Shown here: piece after piece, positions 23,993-35,000 of the stretch | How positions within the stretch are numbered: position 1 is the first letter of the stretch | How the letters are laid out: every line of letters starts with the position of its first letter | Assembly (NCBI GenBank): GCA_019137255.1 | Contig: WPDH01000057.1 | Coordinates: 62,001 to 126,000, forward strand | DNA: 64,000 nucleotides | Direction of reading: 5' to 3' | Source of the DNA: Corinectria fuckeliana | Lineage: Eukaryota; Ascomycota; Sordariomycetes; Hypocreales; Nectriaceae | The notes under the pieces: generated by a model | What the model was told of the DNA's origin: nothing | Database searches by the model: none | The model's input: the letters and a program-made list of their open reading frames with translations, nothing else | Made by a program: the position numbers and the translations under genes

Positions 23993-24751
23993 ATGTCGAA
24001 CCCCAGAGTTGAAGAGCTCCCCGACGAGGAGCCCAAGAAGGTCAACGTCCAGGACCACGAGGACAGCAGCGACGACTCCGATGTCGAGGAGGTCGAGGGC
24101 AGCCTCCCCGCCGGCTCTTCTGCCGTGATCCACAACCGTAACGAGAAGAAGGCGCGCAAGGCCATCGAGAAGCTGCACCTCACCCGTGTTCCTGGCATCA
24201 CCCGTGTGACCCTCCGCCGCCCCAAGAACGTAAGTGAACTCGACCTGCGGTCTCGGCCGTGGGTGGACCTGGAAGGGCACGATGCTGAAACCATTCTCCT
24301 AGATCCTCTTCGTCATCAACAACCCCGAGGTCTACAAGTCCCCCAACAGCAACACCTACATGTGAGTGGCGTCGTCGACCCCCAGTCCCTGCTTCCCCGT
24401 CTGACGCTGTGAAGTGTGTTCGGTGAGGCCAAGATCGAGGACGTCAACGCTGCCGCCCAACAAGCCGCGGCTGCCCAGCTCGCCGCCTCTGGTGCCGAGG
24501 ACCACTCTGGCCACAACCACGGCGAGCCCAGCAAGGCCGTCGAGGCCGACGAGACCAAGAAGGACGACTCCGACGACTCTGACGAGGAAGAAGACTCCGA
24601 TGACGAAGAGGAGGTCGATGCCGACGACCTGGAGGACAAGGATATTGAGCTGGTCATGACCCAAGCCAACGTCAGCCGCAAAAAGGCTGTCAAGGCTTTG
24701 AAGGAGAACGATAACGACATCGTCAACTCCATCATGGCTTTGAGCATCTAG
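23993..24751 (+). CDS. EGD2: Nascent polypeptide-associated complex subunit alpha
   Basis: Ribosome-associated chaperone subunit that shields nascent chains and pairs with NAC beta. Three exons: 23993-24229, 24303-24361 and 24415-24751; introns of 73 and 53 bp; 210 residues. The NAC domain (about residues 48-115) reads NEKKARKAIEKLHLTRVPGI, TRVTLRRPKN|ILFVINNPEVYKS, SNTYI|VFGEAKIED, with both junctions in frame. Intron 2 uses an AAG acceptor after a good CTGAC branch site, which is less common than TAG/CAG. An acidic, Asp/Glu/Ser linker (about 150-175) leads to a C-terminal UBA domain (DIELVMTQANVSRKKAVKAL...NDIVNSIM). Length and architecture are standard. Confidence 0.96.
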
Positions 24752-25240
24752 GCATGACACAAGGGGCTGGATGAGACATTCTACAAAACTGCATCGGTGG
24801 TGGGCGAATCGCTCCCGGTCCTTCGAAAAGGCGTTGATGCCAACTCATGGAATCAATTGATGGGAAATGACTCCCTCCGTCCGTAAATATCGCTTCCCCG
24901 CCTTCAGCTGCGCAGTATTTTTGTGGTTGATTGATGTGAATGTCCATCTCCTAGCTTGCAAACAAGCCAGTAAACTATGCTACCATTCTCCTGAACGATT
25001 TTGTAATAATTATTCTGCAATCTAATTGTTGCGTCGTTGCCATCCAGCTCCCCCGCAAGATATCCTCCGCTGCCCGCCAATGCCACTATTGAGGGGTCCC
25101 GAGGGCGCCGTTCACGGATTCCCGAAGGCATCACGTGATGCCCTAGCGTCCGGGTGTTCCCTGGCTTTGTTCGGCAAAGTCAATCAACAACCATCAAGAT
25201 CAACCTCTCCGCTCCCTCCATACCGCAATCCTTTCTCAAA
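24752..25240. other. Intergenic between NAC alpha and ATP7
   Basis: Contains the NAC alpha 3' end and the ATP7 promoter, including the perfect palindrome described at 25127-25142. No gene seen. Confidence 0.55.
25127..25142. promoter_or_regulatory. Perfect 16-bp palindrome with E-box core upstream of ATP7
   Basis: GGCATCACGTGATGCC is a perfect palindrome with the TCACGTGA core bound by Cbf1/bHLH factors. It ends 98 bases before the ATP7 start codon, a typical promoter position. Binding is inferred from the motif. Confidence 0.6.
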
Positions 25241-25986
25241 ATGGCGACTGTAAGTTCAATTCATCAATTGGCGCGTGAAATTGATGGCAGACTCCTTCAA
25301 TCGCTGCTCCGGCCCCCCAACGCGCTCCCGCACGACTCCCGAAGCCATGAGCTAATTTTCTCCTTCCCGACAGCGAAGCGCAGCTCTCAAGCTCGACTGG
25401 ACCAAGGTCACCAGCTCGCTGGGCCTCCGCGGCCAGACCGTTGCGTCCCTCCAGGCCTTCAAGAAGCGCAACGAGGACGTCCGCCGCAAGCTCCAAGCCC
25501 TCTCTGAGCAGCCCACCACCGTCGACTTTGCCCACTACAAGTCTACGCTCAAGAACCAGGCCGTCGTCGCGGAGATCGAGAAGCGGTTCACTGCCTTCAA
25601 GCCTGTCACCTACGACGTCTCCCGACAGCTCAAGGCCATCGATGCCTTCGAGGCCGAGGCCGTGAAGAACGCCGAGGCTACCAAGCAGGCCGTTGACCTC
25701 GAGCTCAAGGACCTTTCCGCCACCCTGAAGAACATTGAGGAGGCCCGACCCTTCGAGGACCTCACTGTCGTATGTGCTGCCGTGCGCGACTTGCCAGAAG
25801 CGATTCTCACACTTTACAGGACGAGGTTGCCGCTGCCGAGAAGTCGATCGACGAGAAGACCGCCCAGCTCGTTGCCAAGGGCCGATGGATGGTGCCGGGT
25901 TACAAGGTACGTTGCACGCCCTCTGCGAGCGATATGGCTTCTAACACCCGCTACAGGAGAAGTTCGGCGACCTGGCGATGGTTTAA
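25241..25986 (+). CDS. ATP7: Mitochondrial F1Fo ATP synthase subunit d (Atp7)
   Basis: Peripheral-stalk subunit of mitochondrial ATP synthase. Four exons: 25241-25249 (9 nt, MAT), 25374-25769, 25820-25906 and 25957-25986 (30 nt); introns of 124, 50 and 50 bp; 173 residues versus 174 in yeast. The sequence RSAALKLDWTKVTSSLGLRGQT is the family start; then helical RNEDVRRKLQALSEQP, VDFAHYKSTLKN, and FEAEAVKNAEATKQAV; the end reads RWMVPGYK|EKFGDLAMV. All four junctions keep frame. No classical presequence, as is normal for subunit d. A Cbf1-like palindrome lies just upstream. Confidence 0.96.
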
Positions 25987-27078
25987 TCGATTGGCGACTT
26001 CCCTTTTCCAGCTTCGATCTGTGTACTCTAGCATTGTAGATAGGAGAACCCGAGGCAGAACCCAGGTTTTCCTCATACCCAATCATCATCTACGACACTC
26101 TCCATGTGCTTCACATCGCTTGCTCCATACAAATACCAAGTGTCAAACGTCTTTACGAGAAGGGAAACGAATCGCCAAAGGAATATAGAACGCCGCAGAC
26201 TGTCCTCTGATAGTTGTACAGAAATGTCGATCCAAGCGCAATCCCAACGGTGATATCTTCTCTCGTATGGCTTATATCCCACGATGTCTCGAGTCCTTAT
26301 AGATGATAATTTTGAGATGTGTATTGGGTCGAAGACTTTGAACCGACGATCTACTCGGCCAAGTTTAACGAAGTCTCCGAGTCGATCTTCGGCGGTTCCA
26401 TCTTTTCTTCTCTGCCTAAGCCCCAGCCTTTAAATCCTTAGACTACGGTCCATCTGAAACAGTTCCTATCTTTGCTACATTCATAAACAATAAGAAACAG
26501 GAATGTCACAATTCAACACCGGTCGTTGCGTTGGGGATTGTTAGCGCGTTGACTACCCTATATATTGACACCGAACAACCCATTGCATGGCTAGGTACCA
26601 AAGGGTCTTGTGTCTAGCTGAGTTATAGGAATATACAAGGACTGAACTCTGGACAACTCTGATATATCTTATAAACTCTATGTGTGACTCTGCTTCGCAG
26701 CTTAGCTTGTAGTGGAAATGTAGATGGAGGTTGGGAATTTGTCGACTATATTTCATGCCATAATTTTTGGATCGACAAAGGCGACAGGTAATTAACGAGA
26801 CGCAAGTTTCGAAGCCATCAAAGCCCGAGAGATTTCTAGTTCTTCTAACACGAGAATCTTGCAAAGTGAGGTCAACCCCGATTTCCAACCATACTTACAC
26901 GGATCCCCCGACGGCGACAAGGGTTCATCACGTGTGGGGCTATCTTCAGGCTGAATGGAGTATAAGTCAACATAACGATACCATTGTCACATCACACATA
27001 AACCTCAAGTTGTCTCGAAGACGGACTTTCTCGGACGCCAGTATCTTCGAAAGAAAAAACTCTTTGCAATTATTCCAG
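25987..27078. other. Intergenic, AT-richer, no gene seen
   Basis: From about 26270 to 27070 the DNA is clearly more AT-rich than its neighbours. The hydrolase reading frame is open upstream of its chosen ATG as far as 26767, but that part has non-coding-like composition, so I leave it out. No other gene seen. Confidence 0.5.
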
Positions 27079-28089
27079 ATGTCCTTCCCCGACCCTGACC
27101 TGAAGGCGTACGTCTTCGAAACGGCACCTCCGCTTCACCCCGCCTGGCTAGAATGCGAAGACGAACTGAAGCGCCGCGGACCACCACGAGTCTTCAGCTC
27201 GGTCCTCGAAAGACAGCCAATCTATGCCCGAGAGTGTCGGGGCTCTCACGCCAAGATGATGGCGCCTGGAGCGCGTGACCACGAGTTATCACAAGGAGTC
27301 GACAGGAAGGAGTTCACGATCCCGTCTTCGGTTGACGGGTTTGAGATCCCCGTTCTTCAGCTGGACCGGACTGAAAATAAGGGTCAGAAGCCGGAAGTCG
27401 TCATCGTATACTACCACGGCGGAGGCTTGCGCGTGGGCGAGGCTGAAAGCGAGGAGCTTTCATGTCGTCACCTCGTCAAGTCTGGCGTGGGCCGAGTTCG
27501 TCTGTACTCTATCGGATATCGGCTCATGCCCTCTTGGCCGGCGACTATATGCCTGTCTGATTCTATGGATGCATTCTACGCGCTTCGAAGCGAGACTGCG
27601 AAGAACGTTATTGCGGGAAGCTCGAGCGGCGGGCAAATGGCAGCCGCCGTGTCACAAGTGGCATCCAAGGGCACTCTTCAAGGCGTCTTGCTCCGATGCC
27701 CCGTCACAGCCGACGGACCGAGTGGCAGCGAATACATCCCAGAGAGACTGCGACCTTACCACACCAGCGTGTCGCCGTCGTTCGTTACCTTCTTGTTGGG
27801 TTATTTGCAAAGGGACATTCCCAGGGATGGCCTCGAGAAGCTTCCGCTAGAGGCCACCCGAGAAGAATTGCAAGACCTCCCAAGGACTTGGATCCAGCTG
27901 GCAACCAATGATACCATATACTCGGATGGGCTCTGTTACGCGATGGCTCTGAAGGAGGCGGGGGTGGAGGTTCAAGTGGAACTAGAGAAAGGATGGCCAC
28001 ACACATTTTGGCTAAAGGCACCTCAGCTGTCACAAGCACTGGAAGCCGAGAAGAAGATGGTTGATGGGCTGAGATGGATTGTACGATGA
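27079..28089 (+). CDS. Alpha/beta hydrolase fold-3 esterase-like protein
   Basis: Predicted cytosolic carboxylesterase/lipase-like hydrolase of the hormone-sensitive lipase type; substrate unknown. Single exon, 336 residues from the ATG at 27079 (CCAGATGTCC). The oxyanion motif HGGG is at residues 113-116, the nucleophile elbow GSSSGG at about 180-185 (Ser182), a candidate acid in ATNDTIYSDG, and the catalytic His in WPHTFW near the C-terminus. The elbow has Ser where most relatives have Asp-Ala (GDSAGG), which is conservative enough to keep activity. The frame is open further upstream to 26767 in AT-rich sequence, so an N-terminal extension cannot be excluded. It stands alone, with no biosynthetic neighbours. 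Confidence 0.85.
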   Translation: MSFPDPDLKAYVFETAPPLHPAWLECEDELKRRGPPRVFSSVLERQPIYARECRGSHAKMMAPGARDHELSQGVDRKEFTIPSSVDGFEIPVLQLDRTENKGQKPEVVIVYYHGGGLRVGEAESEELSCRHLVKSGVGRVRLYSIGYRLMPSWPATICLSDSMDAFYALRSETAKNVIAGSSSGGQMAAAVSQVASKGTLQGVLLRCPVTADGPSGSEYIPERLRPYHTSVSPSFVTFLLGYLQRDIPRDGLEKLPLEATREELQDLPRTWIQLATNDTIYSDGLCYAMALKEAGVEVQVELEKGWPHTFWLKAPQLSQALEAEKKMVDGLRWIVR

Positions 28090-28272
28090 CGAGAGACTTA
28101 GGGAAGGGAGCCCACAACCGTTTTTTTGATTCATCTAACTTCACTACCTCGCCAATTTTGCCCGCCTGCTGTCATAGCGTTACCGGACAATGAGTCTGAG
28201 ACGTCGAAGAGCTGTATTGGCTACTTCCGTAGATCCTCCGAGTCAATATCTTGCCCTCGTGGAAAGCCGAGT

Positions 28273-29823
28273 TTACCAACCGTAGTCCACGTAGGGGGAA
28301 TGCTTTGGACCATCCTCAGGAGACGCCTTCTTGTGAGTCGAATGCTTTTTCCTCGAGGGCGCTTCTGGTTGCGCGTCGGGGTCACCCCAAGCAGGAGCAG
28401 GTGATGTGTAAACAGAAAGACCATCAACCTCGTCGTCGGAAGTGGTCCATGCGACTGGGAACGCCTTTGGGGACTTTGCACGCTTGGCTTTGCTTCCCTT
28501 GTCTCGGGGGCCAACTCCATACCAGCCTGGAATCTCGACCCAACGATCAGGCATCTTGCTGTCAGTATACTTCACGGGCGTCTTTGCACGGGGGGTTGCT
28601 GGAACATCCCAGGCTGTACCAACAAACTCCTCATCGGAATTGTCCCAGGTGCCCCAGTGAACTGTGTGGGCTTGTGTACCCTTGCCCTTGCTTCCTTTGT
28701 CTTTAATGCCATGCGTGCCACGCTCTGAAACGGGCGTATCTGCGTATTGGCCCCAAGAGCCAGGCATCACATTGCCGGGCTCCTTTTCGCGTGCCTTGAG
28801 GTCCTTGAGGTTCTTGGTCCGGGCCCCACAGCCCGAGGAAGAGTCCTCAGATGCGGTATCCCAGGGATCGAATGGCCTGGCAAGTGTTGGCGTCTCCGGA
28901 GTGGGGTGATAGTTGGACTCGGAAGGACGGCGACCCCAGTCTGGCAAACCGAATCCTGAGTGGACAGGCTTGGCTGCCTTCGTCTTGACTGTTGGCGGCG
29001 GCATCTCATCAAAGAGGCCGTATTTTCCAAAGGCGAACTTGCGAGCCGAGGCTTTAGCGTCACCATCGGTCTTGAGGTCCTTTTTGTTGGCCACGGTAGA
29101 GGCCAGAGTCTTGACTTCGTGGACAAGTTGATCGAGTTTGTCATGGAGGGCGGCATCGTCGTTTTGAGAGTCCTTGTTCTTGGGAGAAATGAATGGGTCT
29201 TGGATCCGGAGTGGCTGATGAGCATCCGATGTCTTGCAGTCCTGGATACCCGCTGCCTCGCATAGCGTCTGCGTGTGTTGATGCACAAAGTCTTTAATGA
29301 CTAGGGCAAAACCCTCTGAGACATGCTTGACAGAGGCGAAAAGCACTTGGCTGTGCTCGACTGGGGTCAGAGCCTGCCAAATGCTGGGCGGAATGCGAGA
29401 AAGAACGTCTGCCATGCTTGCACCAAACGAATCAATCTGCTCGAGGCTGACATCAAACTTCCCAAAGGCGTCGAGGGGAGGCTTGACCACGATGTAGCCC
29501 TGGTAAGAGTCAGCATTGTTTTTTTGACCAAGCAGAAACAGAACATGACTACAAAATGGACGTAGCTAGGAAGGGAAGCGAGTACATACTTTACCACCAG
29601 GTGCAGCAAGGCAGAAGCGAAGGACCTTGCACCAATTTTCGTTGCTGAGGGACACGTGCGGTGGGATGACTTCGAAGCAAGGGGCGGACTGCATGACGGT
29701 CTTCAAGACCAAGTTGACACGAGAACCGCCATCAGCCTGTCCCTTGAGGGATGCGTGCAAATCGGGGTTGGTCTCCGAAAGATACTTGGAGCCAGCTCTA
29801 GGCTTGGGCAGATATGGGTTCAT
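28273..29823 (-). CDS. Protein of unknown function with WG/GW repeats
   Basis: I do not recognise a family. Two exons in reading order: 29823-29590 and 29499-28273, with an 89 bp intron (GTATGT/ACCAG) restoring GGK|GYIVVKPP; 486 residues. Residues 1-180 look folded (VNLVLKTVMQSAPCFEVIPPHV; FDVSLEQIDSFGASMADVLS). The C-terminal 250 residues are disordered, charged and dotted with tryptophan-glycine motifs: DWGRR, SWGQY, HWGTWD, GWYG, AWGDP and a terminal YGW. Such motifs resemble Argonaute-binding hooks, but similar spacing can arise in other low-complexity proteins, so that role is only a hypothesis. Stop codon TAG at 28273. It is transcribed away from Ubc13's 3' end across an 814 bp spacer. 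Confidence 0.75.
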
Positions 29824-30637
29824 TTCGAAAGGCCGATGGATCGCTGAGTTGTAAAGACGAAGAGAGTGATCCCTCTGAGAGATTATTGAACCAGAGTTTC
29901 AGACAGGAGTAAGCCGAAGGACGATGGCAGTGCTTCGGTGAAGATCAAAACAAAAGTTAAAGAAGATGAAGAGGGAAGAGTCTCGGCTTGACCAAGACTT
30001 CGGTGTGTGAGAGAAAAGGAAGAAGGGAGGTCAAGCGGACCGAAGTGACGATGCGGGCTGCCTAATATAGGCATATTCCAGTGAAGGTGAATCACTCAAG
30101 AGCCCTTAGGATGGACGCGTGTGCCTCACCTTCGGATGTTACTCTGATCCATTGATCAAGTGTGTTGCTGTAACGTCCCGTGTTCTAGCTGACCAACTGA
30201 ATCAGTTTGAGCAAGTATATCGTGCGATGACAAAGTAGCAAACGGGAGGCAGTGATTGTGTTCGTCATGTATACAACATGAAGTGATACATGCCTAAAGC
30301 AGGGGGTGAGGCAGTGGTAAAGCAAGCAGCTGATGGTTGCTAGAGACCACTTGGGCATTTGTTGCTGAATCAGGGGCTGCTTTCGGGGGAAATCCTCAAT
30401 CAGTTGGCAGTGATGGACCGAATCAGCGGACTCAGGGCGAGCGTTATGAAAAACCCAACAGACTTCTCCTTGATAAAGCTCCTGATTCTAAGAAAGAACA
30501 CCTTGATAGCCTGCCAACTCCTTCAAGGACGCACATTATCTACTCATGCGGAAACAAAACCGGTCCTCAACACCCACGGGGATGCTCATGGCTCATTGTC
30601 TTGTCGAATTTGGTTTCTTTGTTATTTCTTCATTTAT
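29824..30637. other. Intergenic, no gene seen
   Basis: Left part is the minus-strand promoter of the WG/GW protein gene; right part is the 3' region of UBC13. Several in-frame stretches exist on the plus strand near 30337-30770 but they run antisense into UBC13 and lack motifs. Confidence 0.5.
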
Positions 30638-31260
30638 TTATTGCTGAGCATACTTTGCAGTCCATTCCCTGGCAGTTGCGATGGCGGCCTGCTCGTTCTC
30701 CTTCCAGCTCTTGGCAACGTCGGCGGCGAGGGGGTCGTCGGGGTTGGGGGCACCAAGCAAGGCTTGGATTGAGAGGAGGATGGTTCGGATCTGGAGGGCG
30801 GGCGACCAGTTGTCTAAGGTCATGTATCAGCATTTGACGCTGATGTTAAGCCGTGGCTTCAGAACATACTCTTGAGGACGTCGAGGCAGATGCGGCCCAG
30901 CTTATCGACGTTGGGGTGGAAGATCTTGGTGAGGAAGCGAATCTTGGGAGGAGTCATGGGGTAGTCGTCGGGGAGAAACAGCTCGAGCTTGAAGACGCCG
31001 CCTAAGAAGATCAGTCGTGAATCGACAATGGTGAGGCGGGGCGTGGATGTGAACCTTCGTATGGCGACTGGGCCGGGCCGTGAATCTCGACATCGAAGTA
31101 GCGCAGGTTCTCTTCGTGAGGGATGGCACTGATACCGGGAACACTGCGGAACGGTGTCTGTCAGATGGACGTCTTTGGTGGTCGGAGCCCTTGGCAGGAT
31201 GACTTACGGCTCGGCCATGAGGCGTTCCGTCTCCTTGATGATGCGTTTTGGCAGAGCCAT
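30638..31260 (-). CDS. UBC13: Ubiquitin-conjugating enzyme E2 Ubc13
   Basis: E2 enzyme that, with an Mms2-like partner, builds Lys63-linked ubiquitin chains in postreplication repair and signalling. Four exons in reading order: 31260-31208, 31143-31055, 31001-30870 and 30813-30638; introns of 64, 53 and 56 bp; 149 residues. It starts MALPKRIIKETERLMAEPVPGI, has the HPN motif at 76-78, the catalytic Cys86 in LGRICLDVLK and the NNWSPALQIRTILLSIQALL helix. The ending PLAADVAKSWKENE...TAREWTAKYA is diagnostic of Ubc13 rather than Ubc4/5. All junctions keep frame. It is divergent from the MTC5/WDR59 gene. Confidence 0.96.
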
Positions 31261-32092
31261 AGTGAAGAGCCGTGAGTTTATGCGAAGATTATCACCGACA
31301 AGCCGCGAGACGCGAGCTGGTAGTTACAAGGCGTACGAAGTACAAGCTGTGAGAAGGATGTTCCCGTTCGACAGGGCGGGGCAATCTGGCCTGGATAACT
31401 GATAACTGCACCTCAAGGGCAAGGTGTAGCTGTGGGGCAGGGCGCGCCGAGTATTTGCGGGCGACGAGCGGAAGGAAGAATCGTAGTCTGGGAGGGTTGG
31501 CGCAGATTCAGCCGAGCCGAGAGAGGAGGGTCAAGCCAGGATCGTGAGTCGGCGCGAGGATGGAGAATGGCAAGCCGTGGGATGTTGCGAAGGCGGAATT
31601 TCCATGTGTCGCCTCGTCACGGTATGCGCCCGATAAGGCCGCGGCAGGTTCCATGCCCGTGATGGCGGGGGAGGTACCGCCCCACCCGAATTGGCAGGAG
31701 GAGTACTCTGGACGCATCCCCGACATGGTACCTACTAAGGTAGACCTAGACTAGTACTTAAAAAACTTAAGCCGGGCGCATCGGCTGACCCTGGCACCCG
31801 GATAGGAGGTTGCCAGTCCAAGGTACCTAGCTCAAGCTTCACATCGCGACTTCAGTCTATTACACACAGCGCTATTCGTATCCGCAACACAACCTGGGCG
31901 AATCGTCATTGTATGGGTCAACAATTCGGAAGCTTCTCTGAGATGATGAGATAGCTCCAGGCCCTTTCATGGCCGTGCGCCCTCCCCCCCCCCCACAGCT
32001 ATAAGCCCTGCAAAAGTCTCATCGCAACATCGCATGAGCTTCGACATGACAATTGACGAGCATCGCGACAGCTCCTTGTCACGGCCGTCACC
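31261..32092. promoter_or_regulatory. Divergent promoter region of UBC13 and MTC5/WDR59
   Basis: An 832 bp head-to-head spacer. It contains TAGGTACC-type words at about 31726-31750 and 31818-31832 and a run of 11 C at 31984-31994. No gene seen. Confidence 0.5.
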
Positions 32093-35000
32093 ATGCCCTC
32101 CTCTGTCCAACTCTCCGACCAGCCCAAGAAGGCCAAGGCCATCAAGTCTGCCTATGACAGTGAAAGCTTTGAGGTTGATGGCACCATCCATGTCGACGGC
32201 ATTGTTGGCTCAGCCACCATTGCCCCTTCAGGGCGAGATGTCGCCTTAGCTTCGTCAGTTACACACGCCATCTAGATATCCGCATTGGGCCCTCTCACTG
32301 ACATCCCGCAGACCAGATGGACTTGCCATCATCGACCTGGACTCTCCGTATAGCCCGCCCAGGCGGCTGCGGAGTCACGGTATGCCGTGGCTCGTCGTCG
32401 ACGTACAATGGTCCCCTTTCGCCGCCCGGGACTATTGGATCGTCTCTACGGCCAATCATCGCGCCCTCGTCTGGAATCTCAACTCGAGGGAAGAGTCTAG
32501 TGCAGGCGCCATTGAGCATTCGTTGCAGGGCCACAGCCGTGCCATCACCGACGTCAACTGGTCCGCCCACCATCCCGACTTCCTGGCTACCTGCTCCGTG
32601 GACGGCTATGTTCATTCGTGGGATCTTCGAAGACCGCGGCAGCCGGTCCTGACCTTCTGTGATTGGTCTGCTGGAGCGTCCCAGGTCAAGTACAACCGCC
32701 AGGACTCTCACATTCTTGCTTCCGCCCATGACCAGTTTTTGCATATCTGGGACGAGCGGCGGACATCGCAGCCCCTCAAAACCATCAAAGCACACAACTC
32801 CAAGATCTACGGCTTGGACTGGAACCGCACCCGGTCGACCGTCATTGTCTCATGTTCTATCGATAAGAGCATCAAGTTCTGGGACTACAGCGACGATGGT
32901 GACCAACCGGAACACGTCATCCACACTGGATTTCCGGTATGGAGGGCGCGACACACTCCCTTTGGGGAGGGCATTCTCGCTATGCCGCAGAACGAGCCAG
33001 GCGACCTTTACCTGTACGACGTGAGGAGGCCCAAGGGATCGTGTATCAGTGCATCGACCGATCCAGCCGTTGTTTTTCCTGGCCACGGAGATCACAAGGC
33101 TAAGGAGTTCTTATGGAGAAGTCGTGGCGGCATCACTGATGATGGCATCGATGAACGTGAATTCCAGCTTGTGTCCTGGGGCACGGATAATGAACTCAGG
33201 TTGCAAGGCGCCGATGCCCATGTTCTCTCTGCTGTTGGCCATGCCCGAGGCAAGCACGTAACGGATAGCATCAACCTGACTCGCAAGGGTGCTACTTACA
33301 AGACTTTCCGCACCGTGGATGACAGCTCCAATCGTGATAGGAAGGCAGCAACAATGAGCGACCATCGGCCTGGTGCTCCGGGCAGCAATTACAAACAGAG
33401 CGCTCTCACCATGGGCATGCGCTCCGCTGCAAACTCAAACCACCGTATGGGGGTGGCATGGCGAGGCCCATCCATGAAGGCCAAGGTTGGCATGGGGAAG
33501 GCCGGGGACCGAAACCAGTCACAGATTGGTTGGATGAAGGGCATCACCATGACAAAGAGGAAGTCATCGGGAGATGCGAAACGCCATCCATCCAAGGATT
33601 CGGGGATTTTCGGCCATGGGTACCCAGACGATGAATGGGGCGAACCCGATACTATCCAAGAAGAGCTCCTGCGCATCAGCACTTCGCTCCCCAAAGTAAA
33701 GTGGGAGAACATCGACATGGATAGTCTGACTCTGAAAGCGTCGCTTAATGGCCCGTGGGGGGCTGAAGGGGAGACCATCTTTGTCAAGGTCAAAATTGAT
33801 GTCCCTTCCAGTTATCCCAAGGGCAAGGCGCCGAAATTTGTCATTTACAAGACGTCCTTTATGCCGTCAAGAGTGCATAAGAAGATTGAGCGCGAGATAC
33901 ACCAGCTCGCTGACCAGTTCTTGCAGAGGAAGCAAAACTGTCTGGAAGTGGCCTTCACATATCTTCTAGGCGAGGTTGACCTTGAAAGCAGCACGACCTT
34001 TTTCAAGAACGTCCGAGATCTAGATGACGACATTGACGCGTTGGCCGATGAAAGCTCGAGTGAATCAGACGAGGATATTCCCGCTGGCGGCTCGGCTTCA
34101 ATGTCCCAGGAACTCATGCAGCATACCGACACAGAAACTGCACTTGCTCCTCCGAACCGAACCATAATACCACCGCCACCTAGGACGTGCGGTGCCCGGT
34201 TCTCTCACAGCGGCCGGCTCGTCTGCTTCTTCCCTACCAAGGAAGAGAAGGCGAGGGCGCTGATTTCCACAACCTTGGACGCATATAGGGAACGCCCCAA
34301 GGGAGAACCCTTCTTCGCGGGGTTTGGCAAGATTGCGCATGAGCTCGGCCCTCGACAAAGGTTCTTGGGCGAAGATGGGTCAGGGTCTGACGGCGAATCC
34401 AACTCAGATGAATCTCGCTCGTCATCTTCATCATCTTCCAGCGACTCCGAGTCGACGTCGATGCACAAGATCAGCCTATGGTATCATCCTAGTCGCCAAT
34501 TCAGGAAAACGTGGAGCGAAGACCGTTCCATTCGGTCTAGTGGAGGAGGAACCGGAGCGGGCACAGGCACGGGCACGGGTACCAGTCGCCGTCGACCCGG
34601 ACGACCGAGAAGCCTGATATCGATACACGATCTCCGGGCTCTTCTGCCATCTAAGGAGGAGTTTGCACAGGAGTACGCCATCTTTGGCGACGGTGCCGAT
34701 GTTTGTGAACACAATGCTAAAGTTGCAGAAAAACATGGTGCCAAGGACCTGACTCACGTCTGGCGCTACCTGGGGCTCCTGCTGAAGAAGGGAATCCCGC
34801 TCGAGTTCCTTGCACACAACCAGAGGCGCGAATCTATCTTGGTCATAGCCCACGATGTGGTATCCAAGTGTCGCGAAGAGTCCCTTCAGCCTGACGTTCC
34901 TGACTTCAGCGGCAGCCTCTCAGGTAGAGTCAAATGGGGAATGCACCCGCTGGCCAAGGATTTCATTATGGACCTGTTTGACTACTTTGAGAATATTGCC

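Noticed and set aside
26767..27078. N-terminal extension of the alpha/beta hydrolase
   Set aside because: AT-rich, non-family sequence before a good ATG; kept only as a remote possibility.
31984..31994. Poly-C and poly-G runs (also 43783, 48052, 61945)
   Set aside because: Simple homopolymers, scattered through intergenic DNA, with no evident role.
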